Positions 1 to 9,396 of a DNA stretch of 64,000 nt are shown here, piece after piece. The translations under genes were made by a program, and so were the position numbers. Under the pieces are notes generated by a model that ran no database searches, was not told the DNA's origin, and worked only from the letters and a program-made list of their open reading frames with translations. Numbering within the stretch: position 1 is the stretch's first letter; the number at the start of each line of letters is the position of its first letter. The stretch comes from Planococcus maritimus (GTDB taxonomy: Bacteria; Bacillota; Bacilli; Bacillales_A; Planococcaceae): the NCBI RefSeq assembly GCF_001592825.1, contig NZ_LTZG01000011.1:1-64000 (forward strand). Reading direction: 5' to 3'.

Positions 1-38
1 AGCGTTCGTCCTGAGCCAGGATCAAACTCTCCATTATA
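1..38 (-). rRNA. 16S rRNA, 5' end only (runs off the window)
   Basis: The reverse complement of the first 30 bases is the universal 16S 5' segment (AGAGTTTGATCCTGGCTCAG followed by GACGAACGCT). The mature end is placed about 8 nt before AGAGTTTGAT, by analogy with Bacillus 16S rRNA. The rest of the gene lies outside the window, so an rrn operon reads leftward from here. Confidence 0.97.
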
Positions 39-288
39 GAGTAGTTGATTGCTAAATACTGCTGGCGTATCGCCGTCTCGAAAGACGCGCGATTCGCTTG
101 ATCTGCCGTAGCTGATCAGTAAGTTGTGTCACGAACACCAAAGCTTAAAATGACCGATTGCTCCGATCGCCCGGGGGCAACCATCGCAAAAGCCGTTCTC
201 GCGCCAAGGCGCTCGTGACGTCTATTGTTGACGTTTTGCTGTTCAGTTTTCAAGGTTCATGTTGTGCGCCTCTCTTGGCGACTTGACT
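39..288 (-). other. rRNA operon leader (transcribed, removed by processing)
   Basis: This is the stretch between the 16S start and the proximal rrn promoter. It has no plausible ORF. The minus strand carries a boxA-like antitermination segment (TGAACCTTGAAAACTGAAC, about 241-261), which resembles the sequences before Bacillus 16S and 23S genes. Several GC-rich inverted segments at 60-220 could form the processing stem, but the partner 3' of 16S is not in view. Confidence 0.7.
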
Positions 289-317
289 AATATAGCACGC
301 TACAAAAATAACGTCAA
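289..317 (-). promoter_or_regulatory. rrn promoter P2 (proximal)
   Basis: On the minus strand a TTGACG -35 (312-317) is separated by 17 nt from a TATATT -10 (289-294). It lies about 250 nt before the 16S start, as expected for an rrn promoter. Confidence 0.85.
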
Positions 318-345
318 GCTTTTATGAGAAACTTTTACCCTTTTA

Positions 346-373
346 ATTATAACTCAATATTCTTAATATTCAA
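346..373 (-). promoter_or_regulatory. rrn promoter P1 (distal)
   Basis: On the minus strand a TTGAAT -35 (368-373) and a perfect TATAAT -10 (346-351) are 16 nt apart, 57 bp upstream of P2. Tandem promoters are typical of Bacillus rrn operons. The stretch from 374 to 531 holds no gene or other signal that I can support. Confidence 0.75.
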
Positions 374-531
374 CTAAAAAATTATTACAATTTTGAAAGG
401 AGGTTGCTTCCTTTCATGCAAATACTTGCCTCAATTTATTAATCGTTATTCACCACGTAAACACACCGTCTACTGGCCAATTATTTAACACACTTCCTAC
501 TATATATAGAAGAAAGCTTTCTCGACAATAT

Positions 532-561
532 AAAAAAGACTGCCAGCTTACGCCGACAGTC
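532..561 (-). terminator. Rho-independent terminator of pbuG
   Basis: The minus strand has a 10-bp stem with two G-U pairs (GACTGTCGGC / GCTGGCAGTC), a GTAA loop and a T6 run, just after the pbuG stop. Confidence 0.85.
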
Positions 562-566
562 TTTCT

Positions 567-1904
567 TTAGACTAAGAAAATGAAATACAAAACAAAAATA
601 ACGAATAGCCCGTACATGATAGGATGAATTTCTTTTCTTCTTCCTGCAACCAACATTGTGATCGGATAGAAGATAAAGCCAATCGCAATACCCGTAGCGA
701 TGCTATAGCCAAGCGGCATCGCGATCATTGTTAGAAATGCTGGGACAGCAATTTCAAACTTGCCCCATTCAATTTGACCAAGAGCTGAGACCATCAAGAC
801 GCCCACTATGATCAAGGCTGGCGCTGTGACTGCGCTTGTGATTACTGACAACAATGGATAGAAAAGAATCGCAACCAGAAATAGAATTCCTGTAACCACC
901 GAAGCAAAACCGGAACGTGCTCCAGCTGCTACACCAGACGTCGACTCAATGTATGACGTCGTAGTCGAAGTTCCGAAGATAGCTCCACTCACCGTTGCAA
1001 TGGAATCAGCCAGTAAAGCTTTTCCAGCGCGTGGTAATTTATTGTCTTTCATAAGACCAGCTTGGTTTGCTACCGCCACTAATGTTCCGGCAGTGTCGAA
1101 AAAGTCTACGAACAAAAATGTCAGCACAATGACTAAGAATTGGATAGTCATTAATGAACCCGGATCATTAAAGATCGGTTCGAGTGCTACGCCGAATGTT
1201 GGCGCGAGACTCGGAACATTTAAATCAATGACTGCAGTCGGTAAGCTGATTACTTGGAAAACCATGCCGACGACAGCAGCAATCAGAATCCCAAAGAAAA
1301 TTCCACCCTTTACTCCACGAACCATCATGATCACGGTAATAAATAAGCCGAAGATTGCGAGCAAAGCGGAGCCAGTCGTTAAATCGCCGAGCCCAACAAG
1401 TGTATCCGGATTCCCTACAATTATCCCGGCATTTTGCAATCCGATAAACGTAATGTAAAGGCCAATACCCGCACCGACTGCGTATTTCAATTGCGCGGGA
1501 ATGGCATTGATGATGGTTTCACGGATGCCCGACAATGTCAGCAGGATAAAAATCAATCCCGAAACCAATACCCCCGTCAATGCGGTTTGCCAAGGTACGC
1601 CATAGGTAAGAACAACCGTATAAGAAAAGAACGCGTTGAGGCCCATACCTGGCGCCAAAGCAAGCGGGTATTTTGCTATGATCCCCATCAATAAGCTTCC
1701 GATAGCAGCCGCTAGCGCTGTTGCCACAAATACTGCACCATAATCCATGCGAAGAGCCGGATCCAAATCAGGAATCGAGTCCATCGTCAGCGTTAATGGA
1801 TTGACTACCAAAATATACGCCATCGCTAAAAATGTGGTTAAACCGCCGATAAATTCTTGACGATAGTTTGTACCAAGTTCTTCAAACTGAAAATATTTTT
1901 TCAT
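567..1904 (-). CDS. pbuG: Hypoxanthine/guanine permease, NCS2/AzgA family (PbuG-like)
   Basis: A 445-residue polytopic membrane protein for proton-coupled purine uptake, which feeds salvage. It begins MKKYFQFEELGTNYRQEF and shows the AzgA-family signatures near the N-terminus (GGLTTFLAMAYI), the NPLTL segment and GMGLNAFFSY. About 12 hydrophobic helices follow. B. subtilis PbuG is of similar length (about 440). The start at 1904 is chosen because a GGAGGAA Shine-Dalgarno (1911-1917) precedes it; the longer open frame adds 16 residues with no ribosome site. A guanine-type riboswitch with an intrinsic terminator lies directly upstream, so expression should fall when guanine or hypoxanthine is plentiful. 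The guaA neighbour repeats the B. subtilis order guaA-pbuG. Confidence 0.93.
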   Translation of the reverse strand: MKKYFQFEELGTNYRQEFIGGLTTFLAMAYILVVNPLTLTMDSIPDLDPALRMDYGAVFVATALAAAIGSLLMGIIAKYPLALAPGMGLNAFFSYTVVLTYGVPWQTALTGVLVSGLIFILLTLSGIRETIINAIPAQLKYAVGAGIGLYITFIGLQNAGIIVGNPDTLVGLGDLTTGSALLAIFGLFITVIMMVRGVKGGIFFGILIAAVVGMVFQVISLPTAVIDLNVPSLAPTFGVALEPIFNDPGSLMTIQFLVIVLTFLFVDFFDTAGTLVAVANQAGLMKDNKLPRAGKALLADSIATVSGAIFGTSTTTSYIESTSGVAAGARSGFASVVTGILFLVAILFYPLLSVITSAVTAPALIIVGVLMVSALGQIEWGKFEIAVPAFLTMIAMPLGYSIATGIAIGFIFYPITMLVAGRRKEIHPIMYGLFVIFVLYFIFLV

Positions 1905-1939
1905 GCATAATTCCTCCGTATGCTTTTGTATAAGTCTAC

Positions 1940-2095
1940 AAAAAAAACGCATACAGCGATTTGCCGTATGCGTCCGATTATCTCCGTCTGAAAACAGAGA
2001 GTCCGCCTATTTTATAAGGCGGACAAAAAATCGTAGTCGGATCATTTACGGTGAACCGGTAGAGACTCTCAGGCCATATTCCTGAATTTATACGA
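1940..2095 (-). promoter_or_regulatory. Guanine-class purine riboswitch (controls pbuG)
   Basis: The aptamer is at 2031-2095, read on the minus strand: P1 TCGTATAA / ACTACGA, the conserved junction AATATGGCCTGAGAGT with TCTACC, and the loop partner CCGTAAAT. The nucleotide that pairs with the ligand is C (CCGACTACGA), which marks guanine/hypoxanthine rather than adenine specificity. Downstream are a GTCCGCC hairpin (2001-2024) and a strong terminator (stem 1947-1973, T-run 1940-1946). This is the off-switch layout known for xpt and pbuG leaders. Confidence 0.95.
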
Positions 2096-2118
2096 CAAGC
2101 TTATTTAATTTCATAAAT

Positions 2119-2147
2119 AGAATACCACGATAGGTATGAATAAACAA
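2119..2147 (-). promoter_or_regulatory. Promoter for the pbuG riboswitch leader
   Basis: On the minus strand a TTGTTT -35 (2142-2147) and a TATTCT -10 (2119-2124) are 17 nt apart. Transcription would start about 20 nt before the aptamer. Confidence 0.6.
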
Positions 2148-2190
2148 GATAAACACGAACAATTATCATTTTTTTTGATTAAAGGTTCGT

Positions 2191-2225
2191 AAAAAAAGGA
2201 AAACGGCTGCAATTTGCAGCCGTTT
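2191..2225 (-). terminator. Terminator of guaA
   Basis: A perfect 10-bp stem (AAACGGCTGC, 5-nt loop) is followed on the minus strand by a T-rich run. It begins 3 nt after the guaA stop. Confidence 0.9.
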
Positions 2226-2228
2226 ACT

Positions 2229-3767
2229 CTATTCCCACTCGATAGTTGCAGGTGGCTTACTCGTAATATCGTATAATACACGGTTGATGTGGTCTACTTC
2301 GTTAACGAGGCGGACACTGATTTTCTCGAGCACATCCCATGGGATTCTTGCCCAGTCAGATGTCATGCCATCGATCGATGTCACTGCACGGATTCCGATT
2401 GCGTAGTCATATGTGCGGGCATCGCCCATGACGCCGACGCTGCGGATATCCGGCAGCACCGTGAAATATTGCCAAACATCACGATCAAGGCCGGCTTTCT
2501 TGATTTCATCACGCAAAATCCAATCCGATTCGCGGACGATTTCAAGCTTTTCTTCCGTGACCGCTCCCATGATTCGAATTCCGAGGCCTGGACCTGGGAA
2601 TGGCTGGCGCCAAACGATTTCATCCGGCATGCCAAGCTCCGTGCCGAGTGCACGCACTTCGTCTTTGAACAAAGTGTTAAGCGGTTCAATCAATTCGAAT
2701 TGCATGTCTTCAGGCAATCCGCCCACATTGTGGTGGGATTTGATCGTTTGGGCAGTCGTTGTGCCGCTTTCGATAATATCGGTATAGAGAGTGCCTTGGG
2801 CAAGGAAATCCATGCCTTTTAGTTTCTCTGCTTCATCGTCGAATACATAGATGAATTCGTTGCCGATGATTTTGCGTTTTTGTTCAGGATCGCTTACGCC
2901 TTCGAGTTTTTTCATGAAGCGCTCACGGGCATCGATCTTGATGACGTTCATATGGAAGCCATCTGCGAAGGTTTTCATGACGCTTTCCGCTTCCCCTTTG
3001 CGGAGCAGGCCGTGGTCTACGAACATGCATGTCAATTGATCGCCGATCGCTTTGTGGATCAAGACGGCCACGACAGACGAATCGACGCCACCGCTTAATG
3101 CGCAAAGGACTTTTTTGTCGCCCACTTGCTCGCGAATTTTGGCGATTTCTAATTCAATGTAGTTTTCCATTGACCACTCGTCTTTCATGCCGCAAACGTC
3201 GAAAACGAATTGACGCAGCATTTCGTTGCCGTAAACGGAGTGGCGGACTTCCGGATGGTACTGAACTCCGTAAAGTTTGCGTTCTTCGTTGGCCATTGCC
3301 GCAACCGGGCATCCTGGGCTTGTCGCAATGACATCAAATCCAGGAGGTGCTGCTGTCACGAGGTCACCGTGACTCATCCAGACGATTTGTTCTTCAGGTA
3401 CATCTTTGAAAATGGAACTTTCTTTTGTCAAAGTCAGTTCAGCTTTTCCGTATTCACGATTAGAAGCTTTCTCGACCTTGCCTTCCATACGAAGCGCCAT
3501 CAATTGCATGCCGTAGCAAATGCCAAGGATTGGCAATCCCATTTCGAAAATTTCAGGGTCAATAGAAAATGCATTTTCATCATAAACGGAGTTTGGTCCG
3601 CCGGAGAAGATAATCCCCGTTGCATTCATTTCCTTGATTTCGGTCGCAGTGATTGTATGCGGATGGAGTTCGCTGTACACTCCGATTTCCCGGATGCGGC
3701 GCGTGATCAATTGGTTATACTGGCTGCCGAAATCCAAGACGACGATTTTTTTCTGTTCTTTCAACAT
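2229..3767 (-). CDS. guaA: GMP synthase (glutamine-hydrolysing)
   Basis: Converts XMP to GMP with ATP and glutamine in the cytosol. The N-terminal class I glutamine amidotransferase domain has [11 protein letters not shown], the nucleophile motif GICYGMQ and the QYHPEV histidine. The central ATP-pyrophosphatase domain has the P-loop [10 protein letters not shown]. The C-terminal dimerisation domain ends KPPATIEWE. The length is 512 residues, against 513 in B. subtilis. The ATG at 3767 fits family length, but its nearest Shine-Dalgarno-like site (GAAGGA) is about 16 nt away. An in-frame TTG at 3782, six bases after AGAGGTG, is a credible alternative start that adds five residues. The longest frame (to 3896) runs into the riboswitch and is not credible. 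The gene sits under its own guanine riboswitch, downstream of yebA. Confidence 0.96.
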   Translation of the reverse strand: MLKEQKKIVVLDFGSQYNQLITRRIREIGVYSELHPHTITATEIKEMNATGIIFSGGPNSVYDENAFSIDPEIFEMGLPILGICYGMQLMALRMEGKVEKASNREYGKAELTLTKESSIFKDVPEEQIVWMSHGDLVTAAPPGFDVIATSPGCPVAAMANEERKLYGVQYHPEVRHSVYGNEMLRQFVFDVCGMKDEWSMENYIELEIAKIREQVGDKKVLCALSGGVDSSVVAVLIHKAIGDQLTCMFVDHGLLRKGEAESVMKTFADGFHMNVIKIDARERFMKKLEGVSDPEQKRKIIGNEFIYVFDDEAEKLKGMDFLAQGTLYTDIIESGTTTAQTIKSHHNVGGLPEDMQFELIEPLNTLFKDEVRALGTELGMPDEIVWRQPFPGPGLGIRIMGAVTEEKLEIVRESDWILRDEIKKAGLDRDVWQYFTVLPDIRSVGVMGDARTYDYAIGIRAVTSIDGMTSDWARIPWDVLEKISVRLVNEVDHINRVLYDITSKPPATIEWE

Positions 3768-3820
3768 AGGGCTGACTGGCAAATCCTTCACCTCTTCTGT
3801 TCGATTCAGGCCACAATATA

Positions 3821-3977
3821 AAAAAGAACGCGAAAAATCACTCCTCGCGTTCTTGTCCTCTACGTTAAAAAGGCGAATGCACAGGCAAATAAGCATGCGT
3901 CATCCGCCTTCATAGTCAAGTCATTTCCGGTGACTTGGTAGAGACATCCGAACCGTATCATCGGACATATATGAGGG
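3821..3977 (-). promoter_or_regulatory. Guanine-class purine riboswitch (controls guaA)
   Basis: The aptamer is at about 3907-3976 on the minus strand: P1 CCCTCATA / TATGAAGG, the core TCTCTACC, and the 3' junction TTGACTATG with C at the discriminator, so guanine class. The expression platform has an AAGGCG..CGCCTT hairpin and then a terminator (AAGAACGCGA / TCGCGTTCTT, 3824-3854) with a T-run at about 3821. It lies before the guaA start. Confidence 0.93.
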
Positions 3978-4025
3978 CACTGTATTCTATAATTTTCTCA
4001 ATTGTACAGGCTAGTGTTTTTAAAA

Positions 4026-6209
4026 TCAACCGCTTGTCCGATTGATTAAATTTTCCCAACTTTCCTTCAGCTTCGGCCAATCGACTGAATGAGGGTCGCC
4101 GCCATAAATGGATTTCTCATACGCTGCCGTTAATTCTGTCATTTCTTTTGTGCCAAAAAATGAATCGACGTATTCAGCATAAGAACGCAGCGTCTGACCT
4201 GGCGCCCGCTTAATTCCATATAGTTCCAATTGCTTTAACAGCCGCAAATAGGCTTTTTCAAAAGTTTCTGCATCTGCTTGTTTTCGGCGGTAATACGGAA
4301 TTAATACTTTGGGCATCCATTTTTTGCGGATCGAGAATAATAGGAGAGCCAACAAAAGCAAGGCGATAGTTGCTGCGATTAGCTTTCCAGCCTGTTCGGC
4401 TACAAATGCCAGGAATCGCTCACCTGTTGTAGGCTCAGCATTCGTGGCAGCGTTGCTATCCGTCTGTTCAGGCTGGGTTTCGGGTTCAGGTTCCGGGCGG
4501 TCTGGCATTTCTTCTTCCGGATCGGAAGCGTCGATTTCCAAATCGAAATCGATGGAAGACGAGCCAGTAAAGCCGATGGTTGGTTCGAACATCATCCAGC
4601 CTACTCCTGGCATATAGGCTTCCACCCAAGAATGTGCGTTATTGTTCGTAACTTCATAGACGTCGTAGCCATCCACTGTATCAATGACTTCTCCTTCATT
4701 GAAGCCTTTTACCCAACGCGCAGGAATATCCAAAGAACGCAACATAACGACCATCGATGTAGAGAAATTATCACAATACCCCCGCTGCGTCTCAAAGAGG
4801 AATTGGTCGACATAATCTTCGTCTCCCTCAGGAATGGCAATGTCACTTTGGCTATATTCAAAACCATTGGTGCCAAAATAGCGTTCTATCGCTTGTGCTT
4901 GAGCATAGACCGTATCGGAACCGGCAGCGATTTCTTGTGCCAGTTCCCCAACCCGGTCAGGCAATTCATCAGGTAGTTGCAGGTAGCGATCATATTCCGT
5001 TGGCAAGCCGTCAAGTTGTTCAACATCGGTTTCACGCAATGCGGTCAAACTGAAAGAAGGTTCGCTGTAAAATACTTCATAGACATCGGGTTCAAACGCT
5101 GTATTTTCCTGTAAAGTGTCGAAGCGTTGTTGAACGGGATCGTAGCGATAATCCAATGTTTCTTCCATTAAGAAAGAGGCGGTACCATAAGGATAGAGAA
5201 CAAATGGAAATGGCAATTGCATATCAACAAGAGCTGAAGTACGGTCTTCTCCTTGTGGTGGAAAATCCGTCACTACTTCATCACCGTTTCGGTAGAATTG
5301 CTCTTGTGCATCTTCGTCCGAAAGCTCCCAGCCTTTTGTTGTGTAAACATCTTTCACTTCAACTTTCCAATATTGGCCTTCTTCGACTTCTGCCCTGAAA
5401 ACAGTCGTATCATCGGAAACAAAAGAGCCACCGAGCTGAGAATCATCGACGCCATAGCCGATGCGCCCAACGCCGCCTTGCCCGACACCGCCCTGCCCCG
5501 AATAGGAAGTGATATATGGAACGGGGTCCGGCCAAATTGGTTCGGCTTTTGGCAAGTAAAAGGCAAAGGCCGTTGAAGCGACCAATAACATCAATAACGG
5601 AATTGAAAAGACCAATAGTTTATCGGTCTTCGCAGTTGCCGCGTGATGCTCCATCCACCTGGCCAAGTGCAATAACCCGGCCAATAGCAGGCCAATTACC
5701 ATAATACGAACGATAGCTGCATCCCCTGAATAAGGGCTAAATGTATCCAATACCGCGATAAACACAACCGTCAATAGATAGAATAGGAAAATACTTAGGC
5801 GGAAACTAACCCAATAGTGGATCAGGTAAATAGCCATCCACAATAGTGCAAAAAACAGGACTGTGCGGAACGCATCGGTTGTTGCTTGCCAATCCTGACT
5901 GAACAGGGCCGATAAACTGATACTGGCCTGTTCCATAACAAAAGCTAGGCTTTCCGCCGTAAAAAACAGATTTCCGGTATATACATAGACGATAAACCAT
6001 AAAATATAAATCACTTTCACCGGAGCGGTGACCCACCACGGGATATCGAAAAACGCCATTATGAGACCTATAGCTACAAAAGCTAAAAACAGTCTGTGAT
6101 GGCCAGTTTCAGTTAATTCGATAACAGGGCGTAGCCATTCCGACAGCAGCAAAAAAACCAATATGTACAATAACCCCATAAATACTTTGTTTTTTCTGAT
6201 CGAAGTCAT
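4026..6209 (-). CDS. yebA: Membrane transglutaminase-like protein (YebA/TgpA family)
   Basis: A 727-residue membrane protein. The N-terminal third has about 6-7 helices (residues 10-220). A large extracytoplasmic region follows and holds a transglutaminase-like fold with Cys479 (RGYCDN), His526 (AHSW) and Glu542 (FEPT); many family members have Asp at the third position. A Pro/Glu-rich linker (about 560-590), another helix (about 605-625) and a C-terminal cytoplasmic DUF4129-type tail complete it. The physiological substrate is not known for this family. The ATG overlaps the stop of the DUF58 gene (ATGA), so the three genes 8367-4026 are translationally coupled. The operon order yeaC-yeaD-yebA before guaA matches B. 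subtilis. Confidence 0.88.
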   Translation of the reverse strand: MTSIRKNKVFMGLLYILVFLLLSEWLRPVIELTETGHHRLFLAFVAIGLIMAFFDIPWWVTAPVKVIYILWFIVYVYTGNLFFTAESLAFVMEQASISLSALFSQDWQATTDAFRTVLFFALLWMAIYLIHYWVSFRLSIFLFYLLTVVFIAVLDTFSPYSGDAAIVRIMVIGLLLAGLLHLARWMEHHAATAKTDKLLVFSIPLLMLLVASTAFAFYLPKAEPIWPDPVPYITSYSGQGGVGQGGVGRIGYGVDDSQLGGSFVSDDTTVFRAEVEEGQYWKVEVKDVYTTKGWELSDEDAQEQFYRNGDEVVTDFPPQGEDRTSALVDMQLPFPFVLYPYGTASFLMEETLDYRYDPVQQRFDTLQENTAFEPDVYEVFYSEPSFSLTALRETDVEQLDGLPTEYDRYLQLPDELPDRVGELAQEIAAGSDTVYAQAQAIERYFGTNGFEYSQSDIAIPEGDEDYVDQFLFETQRGYCDNFSTSMVVMLRSLDIPARWVKGFNEGEVIDTVDGYDVYEVTNNNAHSWVEAYMPGVGWMMFEPTIGFTGSSSIDFDLEIDASDPEEEMPDRPEPEPETQPEQTDSNAATNAEPTTGERFLAFVAEQAGKLIAATIALLLLALLLFSIRKKWMPKVLIPYYRRKQADAETFEKAYLRLLKQLELYGIKRAPGQTLRSYAEYVDSFFGTKEMTELTAAYEKSIYGGDPHSVDWPKLKESWENLINRTSG

Positions 6210-7420
6210 GAGCGATTCGCCTCCATGAACGCCGAAGCGAAATTTCCAGGCTCGATTACTTTGACACGAAACCCTTTTGATCTGGCATATTGATGGTTTT
6301 GTTCGTCCTCAGGAGTGAGCGATTGACCTTTTTCTGTCACAACGAAACAGAGACATTGACTTAAGCTCGTCGCATTCCGCCGAATCTCGTCAACTATGCC
6401 GCGAGACAGCGAACCCGTGACATAAACTAGGCTTGATACATGAACTTGCTTTAAGTCCTGTCCGACGAGCGCCTCGATCGGGCGGTCTAAATCATCCTGA
6501 ACTTTTGCCAAATGATAGAGCGCGCGTTGCAATTGTTCATCGCTTTGAATCAATGGAAAAAAAGCACGCGGTGTGCCGGGCGATAAATAAGCGACACTGG
6601 CACGGGATGCCACCACGGCAGTAAGGATCGAGGCAATCAATTCAACTTGCCTTTCGAAAACCGGAGACGGAGAACGGTCATCGAGCAAGAACAAATCCTG
6701 CGATTGACGGTCTTCGAATTCTTTCGTGCGCATCGTCTGCGTCCGCGCAAACGATTTCCAGTGAATCCACGAAACCCTGTCTCCCGGCTGGTAATCACGG
6801 ATCCCGCTCGCCATCGTTGTATCTTTCACCAAAGTGTAAGGTGCTGCGATCGAACCTTGGTCAAAACTAGAGCCGATCGGCCGATATTTCATTTCAACCG
6901 TATTCGGGTAAACCAGTATAGATTGTGTGGCCGGCAATACTTGCCGCTTTTTTACCCATCCAAAAAAATCGGCCGTCTCCACCACTACGCCCTCTAAAAT
7001 GTGCTCACCTCTTGGCATTTCCCCGATTTCGTAATCCCAGGAAAACTGACGGCGGAACCCTGGAATCAACAGCCGCTGACCGGATTCTGCCACGCGAACC
7101 TTAAAACGTGCAGATTGCGCTTGCTCTTCGAGGACTGTATACAGCAGCGGAAATGGCAAAGTGCGGCTCACCGTGACCGTGGCCGAAAAACGATGGCCGC
7201 TTTGGACGCGCGGCGTATGCACCACGCGTTCTGCGCGCAAATTCCGCAATGGATAAAATGACAACAAAATCGAATAGACGATAAATGGCACAGATATGTA
7301 AAAGATAAACCAACTAACAAATCCGCCTTGGAACATGGCAAATGCAAAAGTCAAAAAAAGCAGGATGAGCACAAATATCATCCTGCCCGAAGAGCCTAAA
7401 ATTTGTTTAACCCGCTTCAT
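6206..7420 (-). CDS. yeaD: DUF58 domain protein (YeaD-like)
   Basis: A 404-residue protein with two N-terminal membrane helices (about 12-50) and the DUF58 core. The family signature is visible as GIRDYQPGDRVSWIHWKSFARTQ, in two pieces around residues 210-235, followed by a von Willebrand A-like fold beginning DLFLLDD. DUF58 proteins work with MoxR ATPases, probably as chaperone-type partners in the assembly or activation of envelope enzymes; the exact role is unknown. The start codon overlaps the MoxR stop by ATGA, and its own stop overlaps the yebA start, so all three are coupled. Confidence 0.88.
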   Translation of the reverse strand: MKRVKQILGSSGRMIFVLILLFLTFAFAMFQGGFVSWFIFYISVPFIVYSILLSFYPLRNLRAERVVHTPRVQSGHRFSATVTVSRTLPFPLLYTVLEEQAQSARFKVRVAESGQRLLIPGFRRQFSWDYEIGEMPRGEHILEGVVVETADFFGWVKKRQVLPATQSILVYPNTVEMKYRPIGSSFDQGSIAAPYTLVKDTTMASGIRDYQPGDRVSWIHWKSFARTQTMRTKEFEDRQSQDLFLLDDRSPSPVFERQVELIASILTAVVASRASVAYLSPGTPRAFFPLIQSDEQLQRALYHLAKVQDDLDRPIEALVGQDLKQVHVSSLVYVTGSLSRGIVDEIRRNATSLSQCLCFVVTEKGQSLTPEDEQNHQYARSKGFRVKVIEPGNFASAFMEANRS

Positions 7421-8367
7421 TGATTTACAAGCCTTTGCACAGGAACACGCGTCTTGGCTATGATGCGCTCTGTCAGTTCTTCTGCGGTAATACCGTCATA
7501 GCGGGCTTCAGAGCGCAGCATGATGCGGTGGCCAAAAACAGGTTTTGCCAAATATTGAATGTCATCCGGCGTGACATAATTACGCCCTTTGAGCATGGCA
7601 TAAGCTTGAGCCGCTTTCATTAAGGCAATCGAGCCACGCGGGCTGACTCCAAGATAAACGTAAGGGTCGCGACGGGTGTGAGTCGCCAACTCGACAATAT
7701 AAGCGCGAATGGTATCGTCGACGCGAATCGTCCGCACCGCATCCTGCAGCTCCAGCAATTCCTCTAAGGTCAGCACCGATTCCAGCTCTTCGATCGGCGG
7801 AATAGACTGAGAACGTGTCAATACCTCAATTTCTTCTTCGCGTGTCGGATAGCCCATTTTTACTCTCAGTAAGAAACGATCCAATTGCGCTTCTGGTAAT
7901 GGATAAGTCCCTTCGTATTCAATCGGATTCTGCGTCGCCATCACGAAGAACGGTTTTGGAATCTGCATCGTTACGCCATCCGTTGTCACTGAAGCTTCTT
8001 CCATTGCTTCCAATAATGCTGACTGGGTCTTTGGAGATGTCCGGTTGATTTCATCCGCTAAGACGATATTGCCCATAATCGGGCCCGGACGAAAATGGAA
8101 TTGCATATCTTTTGGACTGTATATGGAAACACCTACCACATCTGAAGGCAGCAAATCCGGAGTGAACTGGATACGTTTAAAATCCGCTCCGACTGATTTT
8201 GCCAGCGCACGTACCAGCATCGTTTTGCCGACGCCCGGTACATCTTCCAGCAAAACATGGCCGTGTGATAATAAAGCGACCAAACTCAACTCAGCGATTT
8301 CACGTTTTCCGATAATCACTTTTTCGATATTATCTATGACTTTTCCCAATCGTTCTGTCGCTTTCAC
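7417..8367 (-). CDS. yeaC: MoxR-family AAA+ ATPase (YeaC-like)
   Basis: A 316-residue AAA ATPase. The Walker A is EDVPGVGKT (around residue 42), Walker B is LADEINRT, sensor 1 is FVMATQNPIE, and an AAA lid domain is present (SPRGSIALMKAAQA). The start is a GTG at 8367 preceded by AGGAGG at 8 nt; the nearby ATG at 8369 is out of frame. It heads the yeaC-yeaD-yebA operon. MoxR proteins are thought to remodel or insert cofactors into partner proteins, here presumably the DUF58 and transglutaminase products. Confidence 0.92.
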   Translation of the reverse strand: MKATERLGKVIDNIEKVIIGKREIAELSLVALLSHGHVLLEDVPGVGKTMLVRALAKSVGADFKRIQFTPDLLPSDVVGVSIYSPKDMQFHFRPGPIMGNIVLADEINRTSPKTQSALLEAMEEASVTTDGVTMQIPKPFFVMATQNPIEYEGTYPLPEAQLDRFLLRVKMGYPTREEEIEVLTRSQSIPPIEELESVLTLEELLELQDAVRTIRVDDTIRAYIVELATHTRRDPYVYLGVSPRGSIALMKAAQAYAMLKGRNYVTPDDIQYLAKPVFGHRIMLRSEARYDGITAEELTERIIAKTRVPVQRLVNQ

Positions 8368-8509
8368 ATCGGTTCCTCCTATATAAGTAAAAAAGGTTTT
8401 GAATTATCACAATCTTATTGCCATCATAGCGGATTTCAGGCGATAACTCAACTGAGCCATTGTGGCACACTTAGGGGACGGGGCTTTTTGAACGATGTGT
8501 TTACATAGA

Positions 8510-8540
8510 AAAACGGGAAAAGCACCCGCTTTTCCCGTTG
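8510..8540 (-). terminator. Terminator of the pncB-nadE operon
   Basis: An 11-bp stem (ACGGGAAAAGC / GCTTTTCCCGT) with a GGGT loop and a following T-run on the minus strand, just after nadE. Confidence 0.9.
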
Positions 8541-8551
8541 ATTGATCTTAT

Positions 8552-9385
8552 TTAATTGTTTTTCCAGAAATCGTCAAAAATCGTCACCGGCAAATTGCGT
8601 TTATGCTGGGTTTTCAAATAATAACCTTCTAGTTTTTCACGCGCGTCTTCAGCAATTTCCTTGCCTTCGAGGTAATCGTCGATTTGCTCATAGGTGATGC
8701 CGAGCGCGACTTCATCTGGAATGGCTGGTTTATCTTCCTCTAAATCAGCTGTTGGGGCCTTAGTATACAAATGCTCAGGCGAACCAAGCGCTTTCAGCAG
8801 TTCACGACCCTGCCGTTTATTCAACCGGAACAAAGGCAATACATCCGCTGCGCCGTCGCCATATTTTGTGTAAAAACCGGTAATCGCCTCAGCCGCGTGA
8901 TCAGTGCCTAGCACGACTGCATTGTACATGGCGGCCACCGAATATTGTGCTTTCATGCGTTCGCGCGCTTTTTCGTTACCTTTGGCAAAATCCGTTAGCT
9001 TGATGCCTTCCGCTTCTAGCGCACGGTCGCTTCCATCGACAGCTTCTTTGATGTTGATGGTATAAACTTTAGTTGGCTGAATGAATCGGATTGCATCCTG
9101 CGCATCGTGTTCATCGCCTTGGACACCGTATGGCAAACGCACACCGTAAAAACTGTATACCTGCTCGCCCGCTTCCTCATTCAGCTCGTCAACGGCCATC
9201 TGTGCGAGCTTGCCGGCAAGCGTTGAATCCTGGCCGCCAGAAATGCCGAGTACAAATCCTTTCAGGAAAGAATGATGCTTAAGATACTCTTTCAGGAAAT
9301 TGACCGTCCGTTTGATTTCTTCCTGTGGATTGATTGAAGGTTGTACTTTCAATTCGTCAATGATCTGCTGTTGTAATGTCGACAT
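8552..9385 (-). CDS. nadE: NH3-dependent NAD synthetase
   Basis: Amidates deamido-NAD to NAD with ATP and ammonia, the last step of NAD synthesis and salvage. It has 277 residues, against 272 in B. subtilis NadE. The PP-loop is [13 protein letters not shown] (around residue 47). The family segments [23 protein letters not shown] (seen as LGTDHAAE plus YGDGAADV) and KAPTADLE are present. There is no glutaminase domain, so the nitrogen donor is ammonia. AGGAGG lies 6 nt before the ATG. It is 11 nt behind pncB and clearly co-transcribed with it: PncB makes NaMN and NadE finishes NAD. Confidence 0.96.
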   Translation of the reverse strand: MSTLQQQIIDELKVQPSINPQEEIKRTVNFLKEYLKHHSFLKGFVLGISGGQDSTLAGKLAQMAVDELNEEAGEQVYSFYGVRLPYGVQGDEHDAQDAIRFIQPTKVYTINIKEAVDGSDRALEAEGIKLTDFAKGNEKARERMKAQYSVAAMYNAVVLGTDHAAEAITGFYTKYGDGAADVLPLFRLNKRQGRELLKALGSPEHLYTKAPTADLEEDKPAIPDEVALGITYEQIDDYLEGKEIAEDAREKLEGYYLKTQHKRNLPVTIFDDFWKNN

Positions 9386-9396
9386 GTAGATCCTCC

